Source of the DNA: Haematococcus lacustris
Lineage: Eukaryota > Chlorophyta > Chlorophyceae > Chlamydomonadales > Haematococcaceae
Assembly (NCBI GenBank): GCA_030144725.1
Contig: JASKMD010000029.1
Span: forward strand, 13,296,700-13,360,699
Direction: 5' to 3'
DNA length: 64,000 bases
In this document: one piece after another, positions 1 through 11,345 of the stretch
Layout of the letters: every line of letters begins with the position of its first letter
Position numbering within the stretch: position 1 is the first letter of the stretch
Position numbers and translations under genes: made by a program
Notes under the pieces: model-generated
The model's database searches: none
What the model was told of the DNA's origin: nothing
The model's input: only the letters and a program-made list of their open reading frames with translations

Positions 1-1932
1 TCTGGGTTGAGGTGCTGGAGGCCGCGCGCTACGCCTGGGTGGTGTTCTGGAACTTGGCGCTCTTCCTGGCCTTTGCCAGCGTTATGCACAGGTGCTGTGT
101 GCAAGCGCAGGGGGCGGGCTGCATGCACCCAGGGGCGGAAAAGTGTGACCTCCCCGGCCAGTGTGATCTGCCCAGCCCATACTCGACACTGCCACCCCAC
201 CCTGGACCTGGCATGCTGCCTTGTTGGGGCAGGCCCACAGGCCTGTGTAGATCAGCGACCAGCCCACAGTTCACACAGCTACCGCTGCTGGCTAGCTATT
301 GTGGTGTGCAGCGGGCACCTGAGGAGCGCTAGGCCCACTGTGGCCAGGGGTAACACTCAGGGTGACTGCGTGTAGGGTGGCTGGCCAGCTCGGACCCTAG
401 CCCTGCCCCCAGCTCCACCTGCAGCCTCCCTATGTCGCATGCTGTCCCTGGCAGTGAGCTGCTGCACCCTGCATTGCCTGCACCACCATCTGCTGCACCC
501 CAGCTGCAGCTCTATCAGCCACACCAACAAACCTGTGCCTGGCATAGGCACCTGCCTGCCCTGCTGCCCCGGCTACCACCTCTGCCCTGCTGCCCGCCAC
601 TCTGCTCCCCCTACCACCGCTGCCGCTCCAGGTCGCTTGACTGGTGTGTGTCGGTGGAGCTGCTGCTGCTGGTAGGCGCGGGGCGGCAGGCCTTTGAGCG
701 TGTTGCAGGCGTCTTCTTCACAGCTGTGGAGTGGGTGGAGAAGAATGTGCTAGGCTGGGACATCCCTGGCGAGACTGACATGATCCCTCAATACATGAAC
801 ATCAAGATGTTCTACCCGGAGCAGCACGCCTACACCTTCGACCAGTACAGGTGACTGCCCTCCTGCATCGGGCTGTGGTCAGGGGCCGACCCAGGCCATC
901 ACAGGTCCGCTGGGCTACTGGGCTGGAGGTAGAGTATGGGAGCTGAAGGTGGGTTCAGAGCCAGGATTGGGATCTAGGCTGGGGTGGGGTTGGGGCTGAA
1001 TTTAGTTTGAACCAAAGTTAGTAGAGGCTAGTATCAAGGCTAGAGTCAGGCTCCAAGTCCTGATCCCAGCTCACAAACATAGAGCATGGCTGTGGTTGGT
1101 GGGAGTCATTGTTTGCTCTCTAGCACTCCAGCTGGACCCATACAACCATAAGCAGGCAGCACCTCTGCTGGCTTGGGAGCAGGCTCCATGTGTTGTCCTG
1201 CAGCTCCTTTTCAAGCACCATGTGGCTGTGCATGATGTCATGTGTGATGTGTGATTTGGGTGTGTGGTGGGCAGGTATGACCTGACGGACCGAGAGAAGA
1301 CAATCCTGAAGAACACCTACGCGCTGCGCCACTACGAGCGCATCGGCGGGTACCCTGGTGACGTGACACCGGAGGAGGTGGCAGCTGTGAAGACCAGGCA
1401 CGACCCACTGGAAACAGACCGCCAGGTGCGATCCCTGTTTCTCACACTCATCTCACACACTAGCCAATGTGGCCTGGCTCAACTTGTAACATTAGGTATT
1501 CATAGCTACCTAGCACTCACACACACACATACGCACTGCTGAGATTGGCTAGGTCAGGCCAACCCCTGCTTGCCTGCTCCGCTTGTGACCCCCTGGCACC
1601 AGCTTCCATTGTACCCACCTGCCTGTATGAGCTGGTGCACTGCCTGAGCCCTTCCACGCAGTTTGCACTGGATGGCAGTTTGCACTGGATGCCGCTCCTC
1701 CACCACGCTACCTCACTCAGCTCACTCAAGACTGTCGTGTCCCACCTGTTCGCTGTGTTGATTGGAGAGGTGTAATGAGTGAGATTGTGGGGTGTGAGCG
1801 CAGTTGTACCAAATCGCCCGCGCTGAGGGATGGCTCGAGGAGTATTGGGCGGCACGCACAAGATTGTACGAGTATGTAGTGGGTCAGCCCTTCGTCAGGC
1901 CACCGGGCGTGGCGCCCCCTGCGGCAGCGTGA
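1..1932 (+). CDS. unrecognised membrane protein, 3' part of gene
   Basis: The window opens inside an exon. Four exons join in frame with GT-AG borders: 1-92, 632-850, 1275-1425 and 1804-1932 (TGA stop). The first encodes a hydrophobic, probably membrane-spanning segment (YAWVVFWNLALFLAFASVM). The second encodes a soluble part (AFERVAGVFFTAVEWVEK, then DIPGETDMIPQYMNIKMFYP). The third is charged (TDREKTILKNTYALRHYERI), and the last ends in a short Pro/Ala tail after GWLEEYWAARTRLYEYVVG. Split codons AG|G match across the first two junctions, which supports the model. I do not recognise the family. A small organellar or ER membrane protein is possible, but nothing seen gives a function. The start lies outside the window. 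Confidence 0.6.
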
Positions 1933-2514
1933 CGCGATGGGGACACTTGCAGCTATCAAGCCCAGCTGCCTGCACTGCGTAGCATGTGCTTTGGCGGCAG
2001 ATGTGTCAGGCACCATTGTCAGTGTACTGCGACTGGGGCGGGTCGGTGACCCAGACGATGCTGCTCAACTGTGTTGCCTTTTGTTTCAAGCAGTTGTCGG
2101 ACATACATGCAATGCTCCTTTTTGTGCCAGCATGCCGTTTGGCACAACACGGGCTACGTCACGCAGCTGAAGTTCTCTTGGCATGGCACATTGAAAACTA
2201 TTGAGTTAAGACATTCTTACTGAACTCACTAATGTTCTCACTCACATTCTCGTGACAGGGCTGAGCCTCAGCTGCTGCCCACCCCCGACCCCAACAGCAC
2301 CTGCCTCCTGCTGTCGTATGCCGACACAGCCATGCGCATCTTCGAGGTAATGGCAGCAGAGTGGGCCATGCATATCATTCATGCCAAGATCAGGGTCGTG
2401 GTGTCTGGGCAAAGAGAGCACTACCAGACCAAGTGGCAGCAGCCGCGGAAGCAGCAGCGGGCAACCAATGGGGGGAACAGCAGCAGCAGGTAGCGCAACA
2501 GCCCCTATGCCCGC

Positions 2515-2640
2515 GCGACTCCAGCGGGCACCCCTTGCTCTCCGCACGCGCTCCAGTGTTGCATTGCAGTCGCAGTGCAGCCACCCGCCAGGCTGCCTTG
2601 CTGGGGGCTTGAGCACAGCTGCCTTGTCCTTGGCCTGGCC
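2515..2640 (-). pseudogene. Fanzor-like remnant (C-terminal end)
   Basis: On the minus strand this stretch aligns by eye, with small indels, to the RuvC-III region of the Fanzor-like gene near 32340-32440. The translation GGWLHCDCNATLE matches GRWLDRDCNAALN there, and the next bases continue the match over the region encoding QRIGES...LEL. The first catalytic-type Asp is His here, and no longer frame survives, so it is a relic. It lies just downstream of the stop of the minus-strand gene at 2689. Confidence 0.45.
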
Positions 2641-2688
2641 AGCCTAGGTAGGCTCGGCACCCTTGTCCTTGCAGACACGGCACTTGTT

Positions 2689-5600
2689 TCAAAACAACCA
2701 GTCCACCTCGGCATCGTCTGCGCCCACCACTTTCACTGCCACAGGCTGGATGCTGCTGCTGGCCCTGAGCCGCCCATTTAGCCCGCCCTCTCTCGCCTTG
2801 GGCGCCGCTGCCTGGCCAGACAGCTGTGACCCCTTCCCGGCCATGCCACTGCCCCCTGCCGGGCCCAGAGACGAGGCCCCTTTTGCTCCTGCTGTTAATG
2901 CCGCGCAGAGAGTCTGTTGGGGAGAGGCTGACACCCAGGCAGGAGGGGTGTGCTGCACCGTCTGCTGCCCTGCCCTTAACCTGTCCACCTGGGGCTGCTC
3001 CCGTTGCTGCCCGTGTTGCTGCTGACCCCCACCTCGCTCCCAGTCCAGTCCTGGTGCGCCACTAGGGAAACCTGGCTGGCTGGCTGACTGGTCGGCCTGG
3101 CCACCCGGCCCCAGCCCCAGCCCTCTGCTGCTCCTTCCTGACTGCTGCAGGTAAACGCCGCTGGGACCCAGCTCTTCTGCTCCCTCCTCCTCCTCCTCTG
3201 CTGCTGCTACTCTGTCCAGCCCCTGCTCATTGTCATGCTCGCTGTCCTCACCCTCACCCTCACCAACGCAGTCATTGAAGTGTGGGGTTGGGCCTGTCGT
3301 GGCCACTGCCTGGGGCACGGCAGTGGCTGTGGCAGTCAGCCTGCCCCGGCGGCCTGCCACTGCCTGGGCCGCGCTGCTGAGATCTGACTCCGCCGCAGCC
3401 AGCAAGGAGCGGTGCAGGCTGCCCTGCAGACTGGCGGTGTCGCAGGCCAGCAGGCTGCAGGTGAAGGGCAGCAGCGCAGGGCTGTGGGAGTTCCTGGGAG
3501 CAGACAGGAAGACACACACAGCAAGCCCTTATCACCACCATCACATGGTGTTGACCACTCGCCATGGCTGTGTCCCACTACCAAACCGCTGTGACCCATG
3601 CTGACCTGCTGAGCACACTGCTGACTGCATAGTCCAGCTGCTGGGCGTCTGGGTAGGGTGCTCAGGCGTTGGCCTTACGCAACAGGTGCTTAATGGGAGA
3701 TGCGGTGTGTGACATGTGTGGGAAGTATTTGTCCAGGCCTTGTATGATGAGCAGGGCAGGCTGAGACCTACAGCCTGACATGCGGTGTGCATGGAAGCCT
3801 GCATGCATCACCGCCTGTACCAAAAGGTCAGTGGCAGCATAGAGGGTGCACCAGCAGAACAGGCCAGTTTGGGGTTCAAGGTTGAGTTCCCTGCACGTCT
3901 GTGCTGCTTAGGGTGGAGGGTCCCTCGACAAGTACCCCATGGGTGACAGCAAGCCCTGACCCATGTTCCACAGCAGAAACGGGATGGACGTGTTGGGAAG
4001 AAAGGGTGCAGCACCTTTCAATGTATGTTACTGGTGAATTCCAAAGCAGCAGGGTGTGAGGATGTGGGGGTCAAAGCGTCACAACCCTAGCCCTAGAGTA
4101 CGAGGATCCCACCGTAAGGAGGCTAAGGCCAGGATCAGGGCACTTGCCAAAGCGGTCTGGATACCCGAACTGAAGGAAACTATACACAACTTGCGCGGGG
4201 CAAGCTGTGCGAATGCTTCTTGACCCCATCGCACGCGCCGCATTGTGCGGCGTTCGCACCTGATGATGGCGGCCAGCGCGCCGGCCAACAATGGCGCGCA
4301 GTCCGCCAGCCGCGCGTCTAATCTGCTCACGCCAAACCTGCCATTGCTGCGCTGCTTGAGATCAGCCAGAGCTGCCTCCAGAGCGCAACGTACCAGCCTT
4401 ACTTCAAGCCTGGCTGACAATCTCGGGAGGCCTGGCAAGCTACTTGAAGGCTTGACGCGTTTGCAGCCGCCCATCACGCAGCCCTGCGCATCGCCCTGCA
4501 CGGTGCTGTCCGACAACCCGTCGCCACCATCGCCCTCCGCTGCGGTCGGGCTGCAGGCGCGCGACATGCAGGAATCAGGGTTTGGTCTGGGCTGCCTGCG
4601 CTTCCTTGGCCGGTGGATCGGTGGCTCAGTGGCTGTCTGGTCTTGGTGCCGCTCTGGCTCCCCTGCCACTGCAAGGTGTTCAGGGCGGTAGCTGTTGCCC
4701 CCTGCTGGACCGCACCAAAGATGCAAGACGACGCTGTGTACGCGAGCCCCTTCACTGCCTGCTGCTGGTGGGTGAAGCTGGACGAGAGGCAACATGCCTG
4801 GGAGTTGCAGAAGCGCATGCACGGGACAGTGCACCAGCACAGTCTTAGCATCCTGACCTCATGGTCAGACAGCTGGCCGTTATTCCCTGAGCCCAAGCAA
4901 CACTGCAGAACACTGCAACATGGCATCTCCCAGCGGCACTGCAACCATAACAGCAGGGCGGGGCTGATGGCGGGGCTGATGGCATGGCTGATGGCAGGGC
5001 TGATGGCAGGGCTGGTAGCAGAAATGAGGAGCTCAAGGGGCACGCACCTTGGCCTGCCACATCGATGCTGAGTGTGCCAGGTCTCAGCCCATATCTGTCC
5101 CACTGGACTGCGATGCAAAGTGGGTGAGGGCACTGAGCCACTGACCCAAGCACCACTGGTGCTGAGCACCCCACAACCAATCTCTCACCACGGTGCAGGC
5201 CTCGCTGTAAAGTCTTACTCATGGCAGCTAGCTTCCCATTCTGCATGTGGACTACATGGGCAGGGGGCCTTGGGCCTTGTGAAGGTTCAGGAAGCTGGCT
5301 AGTAGGAACAGCAGGCACTGCTGGGTCTGCCAGAGCATGAGGTAGGAATACATCCCAAGTTATAACAGCATCTGCATGCCACGCCTGGCATGGAGTTGGC
5401 AGGCTTTTCTGAGATGCTGAACGGGCCTTGACTGCACTTGTGGCACTGCCACGCCCATACCCTCTAGCACCTACGTAAGTAGAAGGGGGCGCTGTGAGCA
5501 TGCCAACAGTTCCCACACAGGAGAAGATGGTCCGCCAACAACTTATGGCCCTTAGACAAAACGCGAGCATGCTGCGTCACCTGAGCCTGCTGCGTATTCT

Positions 5601-5764
5601 TGCACGGCCGAAACCAGAGCTTCTGATGGCTGCACATTTGAGTTTGCTAGTCGCTCCTCCAAGATATGCCAGCCTCCATCTTTCAATACATCCGGCATAA
5701 AGCGAAGCGCAAAGGGGGTATACAGTTTGAATTTAAGCGGGGCCGGTAGAGTAAATAAACGCAT
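2689..5764 (-). CDS. hypothetical gene, multi-exon, uncertain model
   Basis: Several minus-strand stretches look coding, but I cannot join them with certainty. The probable first exon (5764 down to about 5560) begins MRLFTLPAPLKFKLYTPFAL and continues GGWHILEERLANSNVQPSEA. Internal stretches lie near 5470-5215, 4460-4250 (RLEVRLVRCALEAALADLKQ, RLDARLADCAPLLAGALAAI) and 4200-4085. A long last open frame (3519-2689) is Glu/Gln/Gly-rich, contains an acidic EEEEEGAEE patch and ends AVKVVGADDAEVDWLF. No domain was recognised. The long low-complexity last exon is typical of algal nuclear genes. Some stretches could instead be intron or intergenic sequence. Confidence 0.35.
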
Positions 5765-6669
5765 GTTTAAGCAAGCATCATTAGTGGTACGAGAGCGAAT
5801 GCCGCTTGTAACGATAGCTACACCCAGCCTTCTAATATTTCACAGCTACCTTGCAACATATGGATGCCAGCGGAGGGGGCGACAGTTATCTTTTGAACTA
5901 GCGAATCCTGGCAGTTGCCCTAATGATCGTCAGTTGATTGGTTGGGACGCTTGTCGCAGGGCCGCAAACACGCTGACTAGAACATATACACAACGCAGTC
6001 CACACCGCGCACTGAATGCCATAGCGCCCTGCGCGTAATGCTACCGACGAGTTATTGTGCGCCAGCCTTGCTATCTAGCTTCCACCGGTGGTCCACCAGC
6101 GAGGCCAGCGACGTCGGCAGTAGTAGTGAGGTGCGGCACCCATCCAACTGACAACATAGTGCGGAGGGGACCATTCAGACCAGAATTGTTCTGCTCTTCA
6201 TCACAGTGGCACTGGTCGACGTCGAGTATGCTGTCTCCGCAGCCGCTTGTGTCCAGCCCACACTCCATTGAGACACAGCATTCCGCGCCCGTTTGCATCA
6301 CACATGCCTCGGCCTCAGTCCCTGGTGAGGCCACCGTGACATCTGGTTGAGCACCTCGCAGTACACGGGCTTGCATGCTTGCTTGCGCCAGCACCCCTTC
6401 GCCGCTTGCGCTTTACATATCTCGACTCGTTTTCTTGCGTTGCTGTAGTGGGTCTCCGTGCCCCGCTGGGATTGCATATAAATCCGCCGGGTCAAGACGT
6501 GCACATTGGCGGCAATGGGGGCGGTGTCTACTGCAGCCATTACAGTACAGTGGTGGGATCCTCTTCAGCTGGAGAAGTACAGGAGCCACGTCAGCAAGCA
6601 ATTGACGGACCCCCCCAACAGCAGACACAGCCCCCTCAGCTGACCATTGCCGGCCCTATACAGTCTAGG
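5765..6669. promoter_or_regulatory. divergent intergenic region, possible shared promoter
   Basis: This lies between the presumed 5' end of the minus-strand gene and the first in-frame ATG of the OPR gene. It is less GC-rich than the flanking exons. A TATA-like ATATAAAT stands near 6475, about 195 bases before that ATG. The assignment rests on geometry and this one motif. Confidence 0.3.
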
Positions 6670-9600
6670 ATGCTGCGACAAATCAATGCGTTCAACAATC
6701 GAGAGGTGGGTACAATGGGGGATGTGTCTTTACAAAATGCAGCAATTCCTAATGTGGATACGTGATGTGAAGGTGAATTGCTTGTGATGCTAATGGCTGT
6801 GCAGGAGTTACTGAGTTTTGTTGCCACTCTGCACGCTGTGCTAGACCCTATAAACCTTGTGACATGTGTCTACCGGCTGGCGCACATGTTCAGTTCTAAT
6901 CGGCCAGCTGATGCCAGGGCTGCATGGAAGGCCGAGCTGATGGCTGACACCACCTTCCAGCTCTTGCTAGGTAAGGTCAGGTGTCATATGATATTATTAT
7001 TATCATTATCTCCATGATCTGTTCTAAGGTTACATCACACACCACATGCATGCTCTGCAGGTACAGTACATTCGCAGCTCCTCACTGCGCACAGCCAGTT
7101 GTTGGCGGGGCAGCAGATCAAAGGACTAGATGCCCGCTGCGTTTCCAACCTGATCTGGGCGATCGTAAAGCTAGAGCTGGTCGGAGATACCAATCCACCT
7201 CTCCGCCATGGCCATGACATAGTAGCCACATCTTCGCCTCTAGTCCTGAAGTTCCTGGACACTGCTAGCAGCCAGGTAGGCAGGACCCGTGCAGTGCACA
7301 TCTAGCACTTGCCATGCTTAGCAAGTGCTACACCCCATGTTGAGCAATGTGTAAGGACCAATGCCTGATGTGTCTAGTACCATGCCTGGCTCATGATGGA
7401 TGCTACCCCTGTTGCAGGGGCTGGCCAACCTGCTGTGGTCCTACTCTAAAATGAGAGTAGCAGGTAAGCAGTGGCGCATGCCCACCATACAGCCACAGCA
7501 TATCTGTGTGGATGTAGGAGCACAGTATCTCGCATTGCACCTTCCCTCTGTGGCAGTCCCTTCATAGCATTCGCACCGGCCCATGCCAGAGCATCTCAGT
7601 CGCAAGCAAACACTGGCTGCAGGAATGCCTCCTGTGGAGGTCATGATGGCCATCATGCAGCGCATGACGCACTTGCTGTCCCAGCCAGACGCCGCCGCCA
7701 CATTCGATGCGCAAGTGAGGGCTGTGTGAGCGATGCGGCTGCGATACACATGCTGGTGTGGGTGTGTGAGTGTGGGCTCCATGTGCAGCAGATGGAAGGA
7801 TTGTTTGAATGTGCTTGCAAATCATTCCTCCTGCTATTGTGTGCCCCTGTAATGAACGCAGGCATTGAGCAACAGTGTGTGGGCGCTGGCTCACATGCGG
7901 TCAAGCCTTGGGGAGTGGGACCAAGTGGTGGGCCAGCCTGGCAGTGCCCATGCCTTCCTGGATGCAGTGGCAGCAACAGTTGTGGGACTGCTCATCGCTC
8001 TGCCCGTTAAGCAGCCGAGTGCGCTGCAGGTGAGCCGTGCATGAATACCATCACAGGAATATAAGTAGATATTTGCAGCAGGAAAGCACGCAACAGCGGC
8101 ATGGCAAGTCACCCAGGCTGCCCGGCACTGCTGCAGGCCTACATGACCGAGCGAGAGAAGCGGTTCAGTTGCCAGGCACTTGTCAACATCGTGTGGGGCT
8201 TTGCCACCATCCTGGGTGATGAGTGCGTACGCCGGCCAGCTGTGCGCCAATTGTTCAGCCTCACCCGGAGGGAGGCTATCACACGGTGCGGCCCACACGC
8301 TGGACGTGTGAGCCGACCATTCGCCAGTGGCTCTGCTGTCAGGTGTTGCTGTTGACATGTGTCTTGGAGCCACCAGTGGCCTGGTCTAGAAGCCAGTGCG
8401 GGTGCTGCCTGCTCGCAGGCTCCATGCCACGGCCTCTGCCTTACATCTGAACCAACCATGGGTCCATCGCCTTGCTGGTGGCCTCAATTGCCAGGCGCTC
8501 AGCAATCTCATCTTTGCATTCGACCGTGCTGGCCTGCTGGACGGAGAGCTCCTGAACTGGGTCTTCAACGTGGCAGCCCTGCGCCTAAACCGCTTGGAGC
8601 ACAACGGCTTCAAGGCTCAGGTGAGGATATGACCTAATATCAGGCAGCTTTTAGTGAGCATCAACAGCGATATCAGCAGCAGCTCCAGGGATAGTGTGAG
8701 GCTGCAATGGTATCCATGTGTTGTTGACAATGTGTGTCAATTGACAGTTTGCAGGATGCAGCATCTGTGGGATGTGTGCGGCTGCAATTGCCTAAACCGC
8801 AGCCATGCTGATGCACCCTGACTGCCATACTGGCGCAGGAGTTGTGCATGCTGATGAGGGCGGCCCACCAGCCCATTGCTCAGCCATGGGGCTTCCTTTC
8901 AAAGCTGGACGCTGCACTCCAGGCTAGACCTCAGATACTGGCAGGGTGGAGTGCCCCAGACTTGTTGGAGCTGCACAAGGCGCTCCTCCTGCTGCGCCAG
9001 TTTAAACAGCAGCAGGCCTTGCAGCAGCAGACTGCGCTGCAGAATCAAGCAATCATCCAGCAACAGCTTGCTCTGACGCAAACTGCTGCTGCTCAGCAGG
9101 CCCTGGCCCAGCAGGAGCAGACAGCCAGGCTGTTGGCCCTAAGACAGCAGCAGCTGCAACTGCAGCAACCGGTGATGCAAATGCAGGCATTTCATCAAGG
9201 CACACCGTATAACACTGAACTGCAATTGCAGCTGATGCTACTGGAGCTGCAGCAGCAGCAGCAACAGCCATTGCAGCAGCCATTGCTGCAGCAACATGGG
9301 GGCTGGCAGCAGTCATGGCCCACAGCAACCTCAGCCGCCATTACCCACCCCCTTGAATGCTCCACGCAGGCATGCCATAGCATGGATGCCCTGCAGCAGC
9401 TGCTGCGAACCTGCAATAATGAGGACACCACGCGTTTACAGTCCCTGCAGCAGCCAGTCTCGCCCCAGATGATGGGTGAGTGAGACTTGTGGCTCACCAC
9501 TTGTGCACTCACTAGCCTGCCCCTCCCGCACCAAGCTGCCTGCACTGACCCCACTGACAGGCTTGGAGTTGACGCCTTGGTGCTTACAATGTTGTTGCCC

Positions 9601-9685
9601 TTTCATTGCAGGCCAAATGCTGCTACAACAGAATGACATCCAGCTGCTGGCACAGATGCAAGCTTCTGTCATGCATCAACACTAG
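6670..9685 (+). CDS. octotricopeptide repeat (OPR) protein, organelle RNA-binding type
   Basis: Ten exons: 6670-6705, 6805-6970, 7061-7275, 7418-7463, 7623-7714, 7862-8029, 8137-8285, 8419-8620, 8839-9475, 9612-9685. They join to an open frame of about 594 aa. Degenerate helical repeats carry the OPR-type core: CVSNLIWAIVKLEL (about aa 90), LANLLWSYSKM (140), LSNSVWALAHM (186), CQALVNIVWGFATI (250) and CQALSNLIFAFDRAGLL (312). From about aa 410 the protein is very Gln-rich (polyQ and LQLQQ runs). OPR proteins bind specific chloroplast or mitochondrial transcripts in chlorophytes to stabilise, process or translate them. 6670 is the first in-frame ATG, but no transit peptide is obvious there, so an upstream exon may be missing. 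No RAP domain was seen. The RNA target cannot be inferred. Confidence 0.75.
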
Positions 9686-11345
9686 CCAGGAGGCAGTCAC
9701 AGCCAGCCAAGTTTCTAGGCAAGCCATTCCAGCAACCACCACGATAGCATCTCATCATGGCTGCCATTTGCCACTGCAAACACTGACAACAAGGGTTTGG
9801 CAGCTGGTAGCAGCCAGGCCAATGTGGGAAAAGCGTCAGAGCTGTTTTGTACCCAGCAGTGCTGGGATCAGCCCACATTGCAACACCACAGGCAGCAGCA
9901 TGCCAGAACAGAAGAAAGAAACAGCCCTCAGAAGAGTATCGTGCTTCCATGGGGGACCAGAGTGTGTCACCCGCTGCTATGTGCTCATGTGCCACCCATT
10001 ACAGATGCCTTGTTTGCACGGTGTAGGCCATTAGGAAGATTACGCAGCCTAGTAGCCAGGTGCAGTGCAATGGATGTAGGGGGTGAGTAACTAAGGTCTT
10101 TACATGTGTGATGGAGAGAGATGGCACTGGGTGTGCACCATGAGTGAAGGGCTGGCAGTTGCTGAACCTCATGACCTGGCCTCTACACAGGCCTCATAGC
10201 CAGGGCGCATAAGGCATCGTGCGCATTTTTCTCCTGGCATGGAGCTGGCGGCATGGCAAGGTATTTGTGGCAGGATGGCTGTGGTAGACCTCCCTGAACA
10301 TTACCTCCACAACGCCTAGTTGGCTGGTAGGTTAGGGTGGTTGTGTTCTATGTCTAATTATCGAAGACGCCTCGTGGTGGTGGGCAGGGGCACTTTGCGC
10401 AGGTCAGAACTTGCAAGAGTGATATGTACAAGGTAGGTGGAACCTAGGGGGGTGTCATGGACGCTTTCATCAGGGCCATCCCTACTCGTATGAATAGTTT
10501 CATATGAATTGAAGTTGTTGAGCCTGTTGTTGGCAATGTGGCTTGCAGCTAGTGACATCTACGTGCCAAGGAGGGTTGTAGTAGAAGCTGTATATTTGTA
10601 ATGAGCTATTGAAAAAGAAGCAGATTGCTAACGTTGTTAAGTTGTCAACCTTCAGGCTGCTGGGGCTGATGGCTCCTCGGGCTGTCGGCAAACATGTTCG
10701 TGCCTGGTGCTGCCACCTGTGCTGACCAATCAACCATGAATCATCCAACATGGAACAACATGGTTTATGTATCACGGATAGCTTATGAACATGGATCACG
10801 AATAGCTGTCCTAAACACGCATTTGCCGCCTTTCCTGCTGATTCATGTCGCCCTCACCTTCCCCCCACTTTCCCTCACTTTCTTGGGTGTGGGAAACAAG
10901 GGTCTGGCACTAAATGCAGGCAGAACGGGCCAGCCATCAGCTCTGCCTTGGTCTAGAGCCGCTCGTAGTCCACGGAAGTCTACTTCAGGGCTGTCCTAGC
11001 GGGCCCCGCGGTCAGCGACAGCAGCTCTGCCTTCCCGACACAATGGGCAGGCTGCGGTCGGTGCACGCAAGCGCACCTGACGCGGGACCTTCCGGCGCCG
11101 CTGCTAAGCTAGTGCTGGGCCTGCTTGCGAGGCGTATTGATGTCCTGACATTGGCGGACAGGACTGGCCCAGCCGTGTCACTGCCATCACTGCCGTCTAC
11201 GGGAAGCCTTTCGTGCCCTATCCTACGCCGAACCCAGCTTACGCCACCTACCACCATTCAGTCTAGCGGCCGCGTGTCCCAGACAATCTGCTCGAGGCAG
11301 GCACCGTTGACCGCTGACATGCAATGCAAACACCGCTGACATGCA
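9686..11345. other. intergenic region
   Basis: No convincing gene. Open frames here are short and lack recognisable domains. An open frame at 10914-11339 (+) could be 5' leader or an N-terminal exon of the downstream dioxygenase gene, but no splice join could be settled. Confidence 0.4.

Noticed and set aside
2262..2493. Open stretch reading AEPQLLPTPDPNSTCLLLSY with a plausible acceptor
   Set aside because: No partner exons found, and it lies between one gene's stop and a Fanzor relic; could not be tied to a gene.
10914..11339. 141-aa open frame upstream of the dioxygenase
   Set aside because: No domain and no clear splice link; left as possible leader sequence.
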